64,000 nt of DNA, from NCBI GenBank assembly GCA_958450365.1, contig CAUEEP010000898.1, positions 62,001 to 126,000 on the forward strand, given 5' to 3'. Below the pieces are notes generated by a model. That model was not told the origin of the DNA and ran no database searches. It saw only the letters and a program-made list of their open reading frames with translations. Shown in pieces: positions 35,141-47,558 of the stretch. The stretch comes from Mesorhabditis belari. Lineage: Eukaryota; Nematoda; Chromadorea; Rhabditida; Rhabditidae. Positions within the stretch are counted from its first letter, which is position 1. The number at the start of each line of letters is the position of its first letter. The position numbers and the translations under genes are program-made.

Positions 35141-38100
35141 ATGACTGAATATGAAGATGGAATGATTGAAACAAGGTCACATACATCGACAAATGATCGT
35201 TTCACGAGGGTCAATCATAAGGAGTGAGATCATTTTAACGAATTGGTGTTGTTTCTTAAAGAAAAGGCATCGAGTCACGCTGGTGTTTGACTCGAGACCA
35301 AGTCCATTTTATAGAGTCGGTCATGGGGATCTCGAATCCGTTTTTAGTTTTTGTAAAACGCTTCGCAAACGCAAAGTATTTGGCATAGAAAAACACCTTG
35401 AACTTGGAATTTCAATCACCTTATGAAACCGCCACACGATTCTTTAACAACTGTTTTCAGAGTCTCATGGATAGTCTGTCAGACTACCGAATCTATCTTA
35501 CATATTTGCTTTATACTTTATTCTTACATATTTGCAATTAATAATCTTATACACCGCGGTGTATAGGATTATTAATTGCACCGCCGGCGGTGCACCGCCT
35601 TCTGTAACTTCAACAAATACATACAAAAGATCAGGATCATTAGATAAGTATTGAAAAGTTTAAACCTTTTTTAAAAAGTTTGGCGATAGTGGGACTCGAA
35701 CTTGGGAGCGAAAAATGCAATGGGGTCGGTGATCTAGCAGACTATCCATTAAAACACGCAAGCGGCTGCGGGGGGAGCGTGTGGCTGGGGGAGCCTCATA
35801 AGAGCGATTTTCGGCCGAAATTCAAGGTGTTTTTCTAAGCCAAATATTTCGCGTTTGCAAAGCGTTTTGCAAAAACTAAAAACGGATTCGAGATCCCTAT
35901 GGCTGACTCTATAAGATGTAGTTGGTCTCGAGACAAAAGGCCAGCTTAACTGATTAGGGCCAGTCTAGATTAGGGTATTCAGTTTAGAAGAGGGTATTCA
36001 GTCTAGACTGTCTGGACTACGGTATCGAGGCTAACTCGGTGCCTTTCCCTTGTTAGTCTTCATGTTCTTTAGGAATTTAAAAATCTGATAAAACATTATG
36101 ATTACAGTAGAAGTTAAAGTTAAAGTTACAGTTAAAGTTACAGTTAAAGTTAAAAAGCAGACTCGATTTTTGCACTTTAAAGTTTCTTTGCTTGAGACAA
36201 TTGGGACCAAGAAATGCCAAGCACACTTGATTTTTGAACAAATTTCCAGATTGCATAGTTGAGCACAGTTCACCAAGAATCCTTCTTAAAATCCATTCCT
36301 TATCCCAACCTGATTAACTCACTTTCACTCTCGATCAAAAACCACTTTCAGCCAAACGGTGGTGCGCAAATGGCGTATCGCCCAACATTGGGACAAAATT
36401 CAAGAAAATGCTAATAAGCGGCTTTTCGAGAGGGAATGCCTGGCATTGAACGCTTTGAAACACCCAAATATTGTGGAAATGATTGGGTGGAAATCGAATG
36501 AAAACGATTTTGCTGTCATTTACCTGCGATATGTTGGGAAAATTTCACTTGATAAGGGTGAGAATGGTTATTGTTCGCAAATTTGCACAAATTTAACACG
36601 TGCAACTAAAGCATGAATGAAATTATTTGCATAGAGTGGATACAAATTTCTCTGAGTTCTTTTTGCAAACTTCTTTGCTACTTTGTTTTCATCTCTGCAA
36701 TCTTTCAATCAAATATTTGAGATAAGACTACAGAAAAATTCATGTCTGGCTTACAACAACGCCTAGATTTTCAATATGACATCATTGAAAGCTGTATTTC
36801 AAGCTTTTCAAGACAACACACATAAGAAAAAGCTTGAAATAGTTGATTAATAATTGAGGTCATTTGTTTCAGTAATCTTCAACACGAGCTACACCTATTC
36901 AGTACACACAATGATCAATTATCTGATTGACATCCTGGAAGGGGTCGTTTTCTTGCACAGAAATCATTTTTTACATCGAGATCTGAAGCCGTCCAAGTAC
37001 AGAAATGATTTTGGGACATTTGATTTACCCTCTTTGCCATTGACAATTCAATTTTGAGCTCAAATATCTTGGTGTTGGGCTGTTCAATTTAAATATTCTT
37101 GATATCATTGGATGCGCCAAGTCTTAATTGTCGATAATTGATGATAAATTATCTTGACAATTAGAAAGCAACTTATAAGAGAAAGCAATCATTTTTGTAT
37201 TAATCGACAGAGAAAGACTTGGCGCATCTAATGATACTAAAAATATTTCAATTGGACATCCCAACACCAAGAAATTTGAGCTTAAAGTTAGATTGCCGAT
37301 GGCGAAAAGGACGGGGCGCGTATCAAATGTCTGATAAGCTTTTGCAAAAGTATTTTAGCATTTTGGTGGATGCAAATGGAAATTTGAAACTAACTGACTT
37401 TGAAACAGCAAAGAAAAGCCTCGATCCTGGAGAAACGACAACTTGGGACTCTGGCGGTACGCCACAATATCAACCGCCCGAGTCCCATCCACCTCATGGA
37501 AGAGAAGCAACGGTCGGATCTAGCTTCGGACACCAGTTAACATCTGAAAAAGAAAGAGAACAAGAAGAGTTTTCAAAGTTATAGAATTCCCTGTTTCCAT
37601 CAGAAGTCATTCATATGCTCGTTGCAGCTTTTGCAATCCCAATTGTAATATTTAGTTTGATGAGAAAGGAGATGTTTACGCTATTGGCATCACTCTATGG
37701 GAAATGATACAGCGAAGGTGAAAATCTTCAACTAAACAAGAAAATATAAATTATACGAGTAGCATGAAGTTAAGAAGTAGAATATTTATTATATAAAGAA
37801 GCTTAAAAGGCTCAACAATTGCTAAATAAAGTTAAATAGTTATTAACTCAATAATGTTAATCTCTTTGATAATTATTATACTAAAAGTTCTATGGTTTGG
37901 CTTTTGCAAAATTGTAAATAAAGGAGAAGCTCTTTACTTATTGACTGACCTAATAGAGAGAGCATTTTTAGACCTCTTCCCTATGTGTATTCTCACACTA
38001 GAGAAGCGCGCACTTTGGAGCTCAGAACCTTGGCTTAAAACGCATTTTCCCAAGTTCTCATTGTGTTTTTCGGAATCTGCGTATAAAACTACCCCAGAAA

Positions 38101-39707
38101 AATTGGTTTTGAAAGAAAGTACTCCAATTCCTTTTAACTAAAACGCAAATCGAATAATCTGCTAGGGTGCGCTGCTAGACGAAGGAACTCCCCAGAAAAG
38201 ATGAACTGCGTTGTTGATGAGCAAAGCTATGTGGTCACATGACACATAGTGCATAAGCATACCTGAAATTCGATATATCAACCACTCAAAATTCTAACTT
38301 TCTTTGAATCTATTGGGTTGGTGAATTGAAAACTGCGGGCTATTGTCATATGTGGCAGCTTGAGCACTTTCTTCAAAAGAAACCCATTTTGGTGTCAATG
38401 GAAAAGTTGTAGAGAATCAAAAATAAAGCTTATATCCAAATTTTCAGAACGATTCAAAAACTGGTTTTCAAGAAATGCCAAATTTACGAATTCTCACAAA
38501 ACTTGCATTTTAAGCGAAACTACTAAGTGTATCTTTTTGGAAATTTGGCTATAAGCCTAATTTTTGATTCTCTACAACTTTTCTATTGACACCAAAATGG
38601 GTTTCTTTTGAAGAAAGTGCCCAAACTGGGATATCTCCAGTCCTCCATTTGAGCCCTCCATTGAGTCTCACACTTGTCTCACACAGAAACCAAAATCCTA
38701 CCACGAAAGAGGAATCCGCAAATTGCCTGTAAAATGGGCAGAAGTCGTCAATAATAATGGAAATTATTTGGAATGAATTTATGGTTTTATGTTGAATAAA
38801 TTTTAGTTCAAAGTCCCGCAGTTTTCAATTCACGAACCCAATTGTATTATAGTTTTTAGCCGAGTATGGCCACTTTGGATAAGAAATGACTCGCCAACAG
38901 TCTACCGAAATAGCCTTCTGAGTCTGATCTCTCAATGCGATGATGAGTTCAAAGGGATTGTTGAAGTGTAAGCCATTTCCCAATTTCTGATTGACACTTG
39001 TTTTCAATGCAATACTTCTTGTTATCTCCAGGTGCACTCTCTTTTCACCGGAGCTTCGTGCAAACCCTTGTGACTTACTAAAGCACGTTCGCAAAATGCC
39101 AGAGGTGATGCCTTCTGAGTCTGATCTACCGATAAAGAAGAATATAGAAATTTTTAGACTAAAATCTACACTCAATACAGAAAAGAGCTGATTTTTGATA
39201 AGGATCAGTTATTTTTGCTACCGCCAGAAGGTCTAGGACTGGAATTTGGAGAAAAAGACAATGAAAGTCAACCAGAAACCCTCAGACCTCCTTCAATTGA
39301 CACAATCTCGTGGAGAATACGTCTTGAACAGGATTTCCCATCGACTTCAACAATTGACATAGATCGTATTGCTGAGATTAATCAAAATCGAGAAAAGATT
39401 CAGCAGAAAATGAAGCGTTTATTTGAAAGAGTTGGACTTCGCGGTGAGCCGGAGGTCATTGCCGAGGTTAAACTTAATCTAGCAGAAATCAAGAATGAAG
39501 TCAGTGAGAATTTCGGGAGAGAGAGAAATAGCAGAAATTGAGTTGCGTTTCAAAGATAGGCTGACTGATTTGTCGGCGGATGAAGAGAGGAAATTGAGAC
39601 AGCCAATTGTGGCACAAAGACCCCGTTCATTGACAAGTCCCGCAAATTACTCGAATCGGAACGATGGTCGTTTGGCTCCGGAAGATCCGTTCCATCAAAA
39701 ATTGTAA
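35141..39707 (+). CDS. Divergent protein kinase
   Basis: Exons that join in phase: 35141-35223, 36352-36557, 36873-36996, 37359-37512, 37656-37717, 38860-38967, 39032-39104, 39158-39503, 39532-39707 (about 443 residues). Visible kinase parts: VVRKW (likely catalytic Lys), FEREC in helix C, HPNIVEMIGW, the catalytic loop HRDLKPSN split by an intron, metal motif DFE in place of DFG, activation-segment end GTPQYQPPE, DVYAIGITLWEM, and RANPCDLLKH. The style resembles MAP3K/IKK-like Ser/Thr kinases. No Gly-rich loop is seen between exons 1 and 2; an exon may be missed or lost where a foldback sits (35283-35945). The last two exons are split by a 28-bp gap that is either an ultrashort intron or a frameshift. 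Large insertions fill introns 1, 3 and 5. AATAAA at 39817-39822. Activity is uncertain. Confidence 0.72.
35283..35945. mobile_element. Foldback element with tRNA-like core (copy 2)
   Basis: Arms of about 140 bp face each other: left 35285-35420 with GACTCGAGACCAAGTC and GAATCCGTTTTTAGTTTTTG, right 35815-35945 as the inverse complement. The region between contains a tRNA-like stretch on the minus strand (about 35693-35790, B-box GTTCGAGTCCC) and a perfect small palindrome at 35533-35579. The arm pattern (GACTCG, then GTTTTTG followed by AAACGCTT) also occurs in the foldback at 16068-16437, so the two are related. It lies in kinase intron 1. Confidence 0.75.
36109..36156. repeat. Short hexamer repeat
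   Basis: GTTAAA and GTTACA units alternate about eight times, in kinase intron 1. No coding sense. Confidence 0.85.
37012..37333. mobile_element. MITE in kinase intron 3
   Basis: The ends GGGACATTTGATTTACCCTC and, inverted, GGGCGCGTATCAAATGTCTG form a terminal inverted repeat, with an inner one around ATTCTTGATATCATTGGATG. It falls between the exon ending HRDLKPSN and the exon beginning ILVDANG, and so explains the enlarged intron. Related to the fragment at 33263. Confidence 0.75.
38313..38842. mobile_element. MITE with a nested hairpin in kinase intron 5
   Basis: Outer inverted repeat: GAATTGAAAACTGCGGG at 38322 and its complement at 38815-38832. Inner inverted repeat: CTTCAAAAGAAACCCATTTT at about 38373 and its complement near 38600, about 85 bp per arm. 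The intron is 1142 bp because of it. Confidence 0.75.
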
Positions 39708-40631
39708 ACATTGAAAAACGGACAGCTTTGTAAATTCTTGTAAATAGTCTTTGTGAAACTTCAGGCAAACTTCACGTTGTAGCCTCTGCATTCACATTTG
39801 GAAACTTTCAGATTTGAATAAAGATTTCTTGTTTGATCTGTTTGATTTGATTTGATTTGAACAAGAATTTGATTAAGAAAAGTGATACTCAATTGCAATG
39901 AATTACAAGCAGTACAAGTACAAGCAAGTACAAGCAGTACAATCCAGTACAAGCAGTACAGTTTAGTACAAGCAAGTACTAAAAGAGTGCTACTAAAAGT
40001 GAATTCAAAAGCTTCAACGGAAGCTTTTCAGCAAAAGTTTTAAGTCAAAGATTTTCGTTTTCTGGATCCAGCTTACTTGTTTACAACTAGATTTAAAGAA
40101 AAGCAAACAATTTACTGAAAAACATAACCAAAGCCACTTCAAAAGCCTTTCAAAAGCAAATTTCTAGCAGAATCTAGTTCGAATCTAGTTTTTTGAGTGT
40201 TTTCTCTAAATTTCACCGGGGGCAAAGGCCTATCCGGATTCTGATATCATATGTGCTTATTTTTATCACTTTCCCTTTTTCGTTTATCAGGTTCATTAAA
40301 GAAACGGAGATCGGCTTATCCAGAGCAAAAGAATGATGAGAAAACGCTGCAAAATGTGAAATTCGCGTGAAATGACGAAAATTTGGGCGCTTTCAAAGAC
40401 CAAAAAAGATAAGTGGCTTATTATCTTCTATTTAAGGCTTGCAAGTACTGGAAGAAACAAGTACAAGTACAAAAAGTTATAGCTTGTTTCAAGAAAAGTT
40501 ATCTTTGTTTCAAGTTCGCTGGTTTGTTTCAGTTTAAAGGAGTCTTCTTTAACAGCTTTTGTAACTAGTATGGAAGCTTTTAAGTATATAGTAAGCTATA
40601 AATTTTAGTTTCAACTCTCTAATTTCTAAAA
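39708..40631. other. Intergenic region with GTACAAGCA repeats
   Basis: Contains the kinase 3' UTR, TTTGA repeats at 39840-39860, and a patchy tandem array of GTACAAGCA units at 39900-39980. The rest should hold the promoter of the DUF3050 gene; no element stands out. Confidence 0.5.
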
Positions 40632-42388
40632 ATGGTTGCCATCTCCGTTCCAACCGAGAATCGAGCCATCCATCGCCTTGAGAAAGAAATCGAGCCATTG
40701 CGAAAGAAATTGGCCGCTCATCCTCTCTACAAAGCTGTTCAAAATGTTGATCAGTTAAAGGTTCTGATGGAGAATCACGTCTTCGCTGTCTGGGATTTCA
40801 TGGGATTACTCAAGGTAAGGCTATGTAATGGATTGATGGATTGATTGATGAATTGATTGATGTAAAGGATTGATTAAGTTTAAAATGATACAAGATTTGC
40901 TAAACCATTCATATACCTTCATAGCAAATTCATTTAAATTTTCAGGAATTGCAACGGGGTCTCACTTGCATCGATGTCCCATGGAGACCAGTTGGAATGA
41001 GAGACTCGAGAAGACTCATCAATGAGATCGTTCTCGGCGAAGAAAGCGATCAAATCGGTTTGTTATTGGGGCTGACAATTTGCAAGAGATCACAATCAAA
41101 TGAACTTTAGATGGTCGCAACATTTCCCATCTCGAGTTGTACCTTGAATCAATGTACGACGCTGGGGCCAACACTCGTCCAATCAATCGACTCCTCGAGC
41201 ATTTCGCCAAGCAAAAAGTTGTCGATATTTCGGATGATGGGCTTAAAAAAGTGAGTGATTTAGGCAAAGAATTAAAATTTTCATTAAAATATTCATTTTT
41301 AACATAAATATTAAGCTATCCAGAAAGTCTTTTCATTCCTTTTCCTACTTTCGTTAAAAATAACAAATTCATCAATTAGACTATGCTCTGATCAGTCTTG
41401 AAGTCATACAAGTACTGTGAGTTTCCTTTTCTCTACAGATTTGATTCCTTTTCTATCGAGATTTGGTTCCTTTTCTCTACGGATTTGGTTCCTTTTCTCT
41501 ACGGATTCGGCTAAAGTCTTGTAATTAGTCTTTTGTCTTAGTACAGCTGGTGATGGGAGATTGAATAATAAACACTTTTTACTTAGAGCAAACTATAGGA
41601 GGTCTTTAACTTATCTGTAGATGATCTTGATCTTGCAGCTCTAGTGGATTCTTGACTTTATCTATCTCAATTATTATATACATTATATTATATTAAATCA
41701 TGTGGCTTTCTATCGGTGCTTTTCGTGTTTTATGTGAATTCATGTGTATTAATTTTTGCGTACTTTATCTGGATAAAGTATCTATAATAAAATCTAGGCA
41801 TTCGCCGAATGCAGTGTGCCGAAGCCAGCTCGTGACTTTGTGAGATCAACCTTTGAAGCTATTCGATCAGGCAAACTTCACGTGGTAGCCTCTGCATTCA
41901 CATTTGGACGAGAAGATCTTATTCCATTGATGTTCACCGGATTGTTGAAAGATATGAATCAAAAGATTGGAGATGGATCTCTAAATTCATTCATTGTCTA
42001 TCTAGAGAGGCACATTGAGGTGAGACGATTGAATCTTGTGCAGGAAAACAGTAAAATGAAGCTTAGGCTTAAGTTGAACACAGACAAATCTTTGTTTGTT
42101 CAATATTCAATTTGTGAGTGTAGGTTGATGGTGATGAGCATGGACCGATGGCCCTTCAAATGGTTGCCGAGATTTGCGGTAATGAAAGAGATCCCAGATG
42201 GAATGAAGCTATTGTCGCGGCGAAAAAGGCACTAACAGTAAGTGAAATATTCATCAAAACTGTAACGATAAAGTTTTTAAGTTTAAAGTTAAGATCTAAA
42301 CTTACTCACAAATCATTTCCAGGCTCGAATCGCACTCTGGGATGGAGTGGTGGCTGAGATCGAGAAACGAAACAGCAAGAAAGCATAA
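40632..42388 (+). CDS. DUF3050 family protein (heme-oxygenase-like fold)
   Basis: Six exons, all in phase: 40632-40814, 40946-41057, 41111-41250, 41798-42019, 42124-42237, 42323-42388, for 278 residues. The sequence follows the DUF3050 pattern from memory of that family: [78 protein letters not shown]3050 proteins are all-helical and belong to the heme-oxygenase/TENA-like group; the conserved His and Glu/Asp residues could bind a metal pair as in heme-oxygenase-like diiron oxidases. No signal peptide or membrane segment, so cytosolic. The substrate is unknown. The family is widespread in bacteria, so ancient transfer is possible, but the six introns show a settled nematode gene. Confidence 0.87.
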
Positions 42389-42999
42389 TTCTGAGCAAAC
42401 AATCTGATTTCATTTTATTATAGACTTCTTTGACTTAATTTTGTTCAATTGCATGATTTTCGGTGATGCATATAAAGATTTATTTGTGATTCAACGTTAC
42501 ACAAAGTAACAGAGAATTCCACAGCAAGTAAACCTTCGGAAACGATGAGAAACTAGCTTAATACAGAATCTTTTTTAGATTCTAAATAGATAATTTTTAA
42601 GCATCAAAAATCGACCGCAGCCATTTGTTAAAAAGACTTTAATCGGACATTTCTCTCTGCCTTTTTTGTGTGAGGTTGTCGCGTGCCTTCCAGGGGAAAA
42701 GCGAGAACATTGCTCCTTCTCCCTTCTCCCCTACCCTCTCACTCTAACGCATTTTTCAATGTCGATCAGTTTGGAACACGACATGTGATATCAGACAAAA
42801 AGCGAGGCATTCCATTGCAAAACTTCATTCCAATCGCATATCGATTCAATCAGTTGTTTTCGAGCGCATTCCGATTGGGTATAGATGAGCAAAGATTGCT
42901 TCTGGGTGGCTGTTTTTGAGAGCTTAGAAAAGGCTAATTGAGTTCAATTTTTAAGCTTTCAAATACTTATACGAATGAACCACTAATACATCAATAGCT

Positions 43000-43100
43000 T
43001 GACATCAAGCGTGAGCTCGAGCTTGACATCAAGCGTGTGCTTGAGCTTGACATCAAGCTGGTGCTTGAGCTTGACATCAAGCGTGTGCTTGAGCTTGACA
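43000..43100. repeat. 24-bp tandem repeat, about 4 copies
   Basis: The unit GAGCTTGACATCAAGCGTGT plus GCTT recurs with few changes. The minus-strand frame reads a false Ser/Met-rich repeat. Confidence 0.9.
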
Positions 43101-45295
43101 GAGCTAGGCTATCAGGATAATGAAATTGAGCCATTGAGCTATTGATGAATTTGTTATTTTTCAACGAAAGCACGAAAAGAAATGAAAAGACCTTCTGGAC
43201 AGCCTAAGATGTTATAGAGAAGGTTTGATTATCTTTTAACCAATGATCTAATAACCATTTTTAAATCAGACTAATCCTAAGCAATTAAGCACAACCTTTT
43301 ACTAACTATTAACTCTTGAAAACATCAAATTTAAACTATTTTCCACCAAACTGATTGCCAAGTGAGGACAATGATTGATTAATCACGTAAATTCACATCG
43401 TTTCAAGAAAACAACGCACTAGGATCACCACTTGTTCTCTCGATTTGTTTTTACTCTACTCTCAATATAAGTTTTTTTCTTTATTTTCGTGAAAATCTCA
43501 AAAAATATAAAAACGAAACAGTTCCCGGCCAAGGCCATTTCACGCGAAATCTTTGCGACAAATAAAAGCGAAATTTTCGGTTTTATGACGCCAAATTGGC
43601 TCAAGTGGGATCATTTGGGGAAGAACAAAATCAGGAATCAAGATTTTTCGCTTTTCTGTTTTATACCGTACAAAAAAAACTAGGGTCGATTGGTTTTATT
43701 GGTGGTATTTTGGTTGAAATGGTCATTCCCCTTCCGTCTTCGTTCGTTTGATGGCTGGAGATCAACTGTCGTTTATTTCTGCGTTATAAAACTGAAAAAA
43801 AAAACTTCAAAGTCTAATTTTCTACCTTGTCTGAGGGCTTGATTTCAAAGGATTGAGTTTGGTTTTTAATCAGCAAAGTCACTTTTCAACTTTTTAATTA
43901 GCAAAGTCACTGTTCAACTTTGCCATTTCAACCTCTACCCATTCTTAAACTCTTAAATTAGACGAAACTAGTGAATTAAATCATTTTTAAATCAAATTCA
44001 ATTTAAAGAGTCCAAAAACCGAATGAATTCTTGCAGATCTTTGATTCCCATGACTCATTTTCCCACTAACCACTCTAGTCCTTGACTTATTTTCCGGGAA
44101 ACTATCCAAATCCCACTCATCCCACATTCTTCGAGCTTTGGGAGTTGTTTTTAAGCAATCCAGTCCTTTATAGAGAAATTCTTGATGCTTACTGTTATTT
44201 TGCATAGTACAGTTGTGTTTCTGTAAGACTAAATTTTATTCAAACCAAATTCTAGCTAAGATAAACTATGTGAACATCCCAAAAACACCTTCTCTAACTG
44301 TTGTGGTTCTAGAATGGCTCTAGAAAATTTGTTTACTTAAAAACTAAACCTGTGTTTACTTTTAAATCTTTAAGCAAATCAACAAGGAAGTTGTTTTCAG
44401 CTGATCCCAAAAACGGTCACACCTCAGGTGCCAATTTTTACACCTTCAACTCGTTTGAATTTGGGAAATTTCGTTCAAAAAAGTGAACGGATCGCAAAAA
44501 TTTTTGAGCATTTTCCCCAAGCAAACCTTTACCCTATTGATGTTTTTTCTCAAGGCGATGTTTTGAACAATTTCTCTCTATTTTTGGAGAAGGGGGAGTG
44601 ATCAGCGCTCATCCATGTGATCACGCAAATAAAATCTCGTGTTTGGGGAAAAGGGTTTAAAGGGCTTTGAAAAATTGTTTTAAATGACTCATTTGTAAGC
44701 TATTTTTCGGCCCAGACACTATTAAAGTGTTTTAAATTTCGTTTTAAATGTTCATACAGAATACCCTACATCTATGAATTCAAATGGTTGCTCAGTATTC
44801 AATATTCTGTGTATAAAAGTGAATCCAATGTCTTTGTATCAATTCTAACACTTTATAAGAAATTGTTCTTTAAAAAAAAAGATAAGAATAAGAAATATAA
44901 GAAGCCGAAAGTTCCCGCCGCCCATACAAACTACCTCGCCTTCGGCTCAGCGGTATCGAACAAGCTCTGAAGCTATTACCAATCGATTTAGTGTAGTCGA
45001 AAACCCTAGAAAAACTTTTTGGCATTTGTCAGAGGCATTTTTAAGGCCCTGCCAACTGCGAACAAAAATAAATTGCTTGTAATTTAGTATTTTACTTTAG
45101 TTGGGCTTGTTTATCTTTCATAAAAGCAATGAATCCATAGCATTTGATCCGTAGCACAACTATGGATCAAAATTTTACTTCTGGAGAAGGTCCACTTCTT
45201 CCTCTCCTCCTCATCTCATTTTTTGTTTTCGTTTTCCCTCTTCACCTCTTTCGTTTTTCGTTTTCGTCTTTTAAAAAACGATTTTGCAAAGAATG

Positions 45296-45392
45296 AACCA
45301 GGAGATTGAACTCTCAACCTCACAGGGACATCTCTAATCTATCCTTCTAACTTTCTCACAGGCGAACGCTCTATCCACTGAGCTACAGCCAC
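45296..45392 (-). other. tRNA-like relic with internal insertion
   Basis: The minus strand begins like a tRNA: GTGGCTGTAGCTCAGTGGAT and AGAGCG give an acceptor strand and a good D arm with A-box. CCTGTGAG is duplicated around about 28 extra bases, then GAGAGTTCAATCTC supplies a B-box. The 3' end does not pair with the 5' end. A disrupted tRNA or a tRNA-derived SINE. Confidence 0.55.
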
Positions 45393-47558
45393 TTTAGTCA
45401 GCTAGAAAGAAGGAACAAGAGAGCAAGCGAAAGAGCCTCCTAAGCCCTTACCTAAGAGAATTAGTGTACCTGATTCGAACTAAAACTATGAACTAAAACT
45501 ATCATAACTAAGAATCCCAATCAACTAAACAAACAAAAGAATTCACCAATTCAACTAATTCTTATAAACGACACAAATTGCCAGCCTATCCATAACTGTC
45601 TATCCACAAATATTTCTCTTCTCTTTCTTCTTTTCAATCATTTGTTCTTGTCTATTTGATTGGAGTTAATCTGTTCGAAAAAGAAATGCATGTTCTTTTC
45701 GATCATTGTTTGAAAAGAAGAAAAAAATTGCAGAGGAAATGAGGGATTCTTTTCATTTCTTTCCCCTTCAGGCAAGCTGATCATGAAAGGAGTGCACTGA
45801 AATCACTTCTCTGTTTGCCATCAGTTTCTTATTGAGCTCTGGAAGAATTTCTATTTGTGTACAACTAAAATACTATCAAGAAAATGTATCTCGATTGTGA
45901 TTTTCTGTTTGTCCAAGTGTAGCTTTATAAGAGAGATCTGGCATTCGAGCTCTTTAATGATTCAGCACATCTTCTCAACCCTTGCTTGATCTACCTCTAG
46001 ACAGCCAACACTTCTCCCACTCTCATCCCAGATTTGGATTGTTAATGACTTCCGTTTCTTTTGTCCCTTCAGTCATAAAGTCTTTGATGGGAATTAGCTC
46101 TTTTTTTCTGTTTCCGGCATTGTTTTCCCTTGCAGTGTTCCCGTTCACTTCTTTCCAAGCAAGTCCACATCCGGCCTTATTTCTTTACCCAAAAGGGTCA
46201 TCTCAAATGATAAATTGACTTTAGTCTTTATTAGCTTTTTCTAATGAGAAAGACGAAGCGACAAAGCGCCTCAATGTCTAGCGGTGTTCCTTCCGGTGAA
46301 AAGGCTTGCAGAGAAGGCTTTAAAGGAGACGCTTTGATTGGGGATTGGATAAGCAAGACTAGATTTATTAGCTTGCTTTTTAGTGTTGTGGGCAAGGGTT
46401 GGTTTTCATCTTTTCAATGCTCTACAAGTTGCTCTTCATAGCTCTTTACTCAAGATTTTAGAATTTCCATATGTTGAAAGCCTTGTGAAGCTCTAGCCCA
46501 CTTCTGTTACCAATGCAAGAACCAGATGTGTGCTGAAATAGCTTCCAAATTCAAGTTCAATTCAAGCTCACACAAACCATCGAATCTGCAACGCTTGTAG
46601 ATTTCTGAGCTTTTAGCCGTACACCGCTCCATTAAGGGTCATCCCTTGTGACAAAATCGGCACAAAAGGCAGATAATTTTGTGAAAAGAACAATCGTGAA
46701 CACTTTTTTTGCCGAATTAGCCCCGAAAAAGAGTAGTGGAGACACAGTGTCTAAGCGACACGAAACCACTATCATTTTTTTCTCTTTTAGCTCCATTTTT
46801 TGCACGTTTCCTCTCCGGTGAGCGGCAGCTTTTATCCACACACGCAGTCCTAATACGATCATCTCGATTTCCTAATGTGAAGTCAAGAAATCTTTTAATC
46901 TTTGCCTTCTTTTCCAAAAGCCATTTGGCAAGTCTTTGACATAGAAAAGTTATAAATGATTTGGATTCTTTGAATTCTGCGAGCATTACTACGAATACAT
47001 AGCTCTTCTTGTCTAAGTAACTAATTCGTAAAACTAAAACTAAATTAGATTCTAAGTCTGTCTAAGTCTTAGTTATTTGAAGATACTGCCAGTCTGGGAC
47101 TGTCAGTCTTGAAGTCTGACAGGTACTGTGCGATACTTTAAAGTCTTGCAATTAGTCTTTTGTCTTAGTACAGCAATTATTCAGTTTGAAAGCCTTTATA
47201 ATCTTGAGTGAATCTTTGCACTTTCCAACTCAAACACTTACCTATTCATATTCAATCTCCACAAAGAATTCTATTTGAACAGATGCTCGAAATATTTGTG
47301 GTTTTTGTTGATCCGCCCCTTCACCTTCCAAAAAATAAATATTTGTTGAGAAAATAACAAACAAAATTGTCTTGTTATTTAAGTTCACCGCTTTAGATTT
47401 AAAAAAAAACTAAATCTACCTCTGGCTTACTTGTTTGAAAAAATTCCTTACTTTTTCTCGCAATGATTTATAATTCTCGCTCACTTTCTTTCCCATTGAT
47501 AAGATAAACAAAATCATTGTGATCTTTCATTTTTTGGCGTTTTGTTGAGGTTAAATTA

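Larger units (their letters stand above)
42389..47558. other. Long gene-poor stretch
   Basis: Five kilobases with no gene that I can support. Frames at 42683-42919, 43489-43683, 44788-44970, 45982-46218, 46244-46441 and 46632-46986 have no recognisable domain and poor splice context. Features present: a 24-bp tandem repeat at about 43000-43100, a mariner-type terminus at 43185-43207, and a tRNA-like relic at 45296-45392. A block near 47090-47180 (GTCTTGCAATTAGTCTTTTG) repeats one at 41390-41545. Confidence 0.5.

Noticed and set aside
46632..46986. Two overlapping minus frames and a plus frame over the same DNA
   Set aside because: Low-complexity Lys/Arg and Phe/Ser translations on opposite strands, no splice support.
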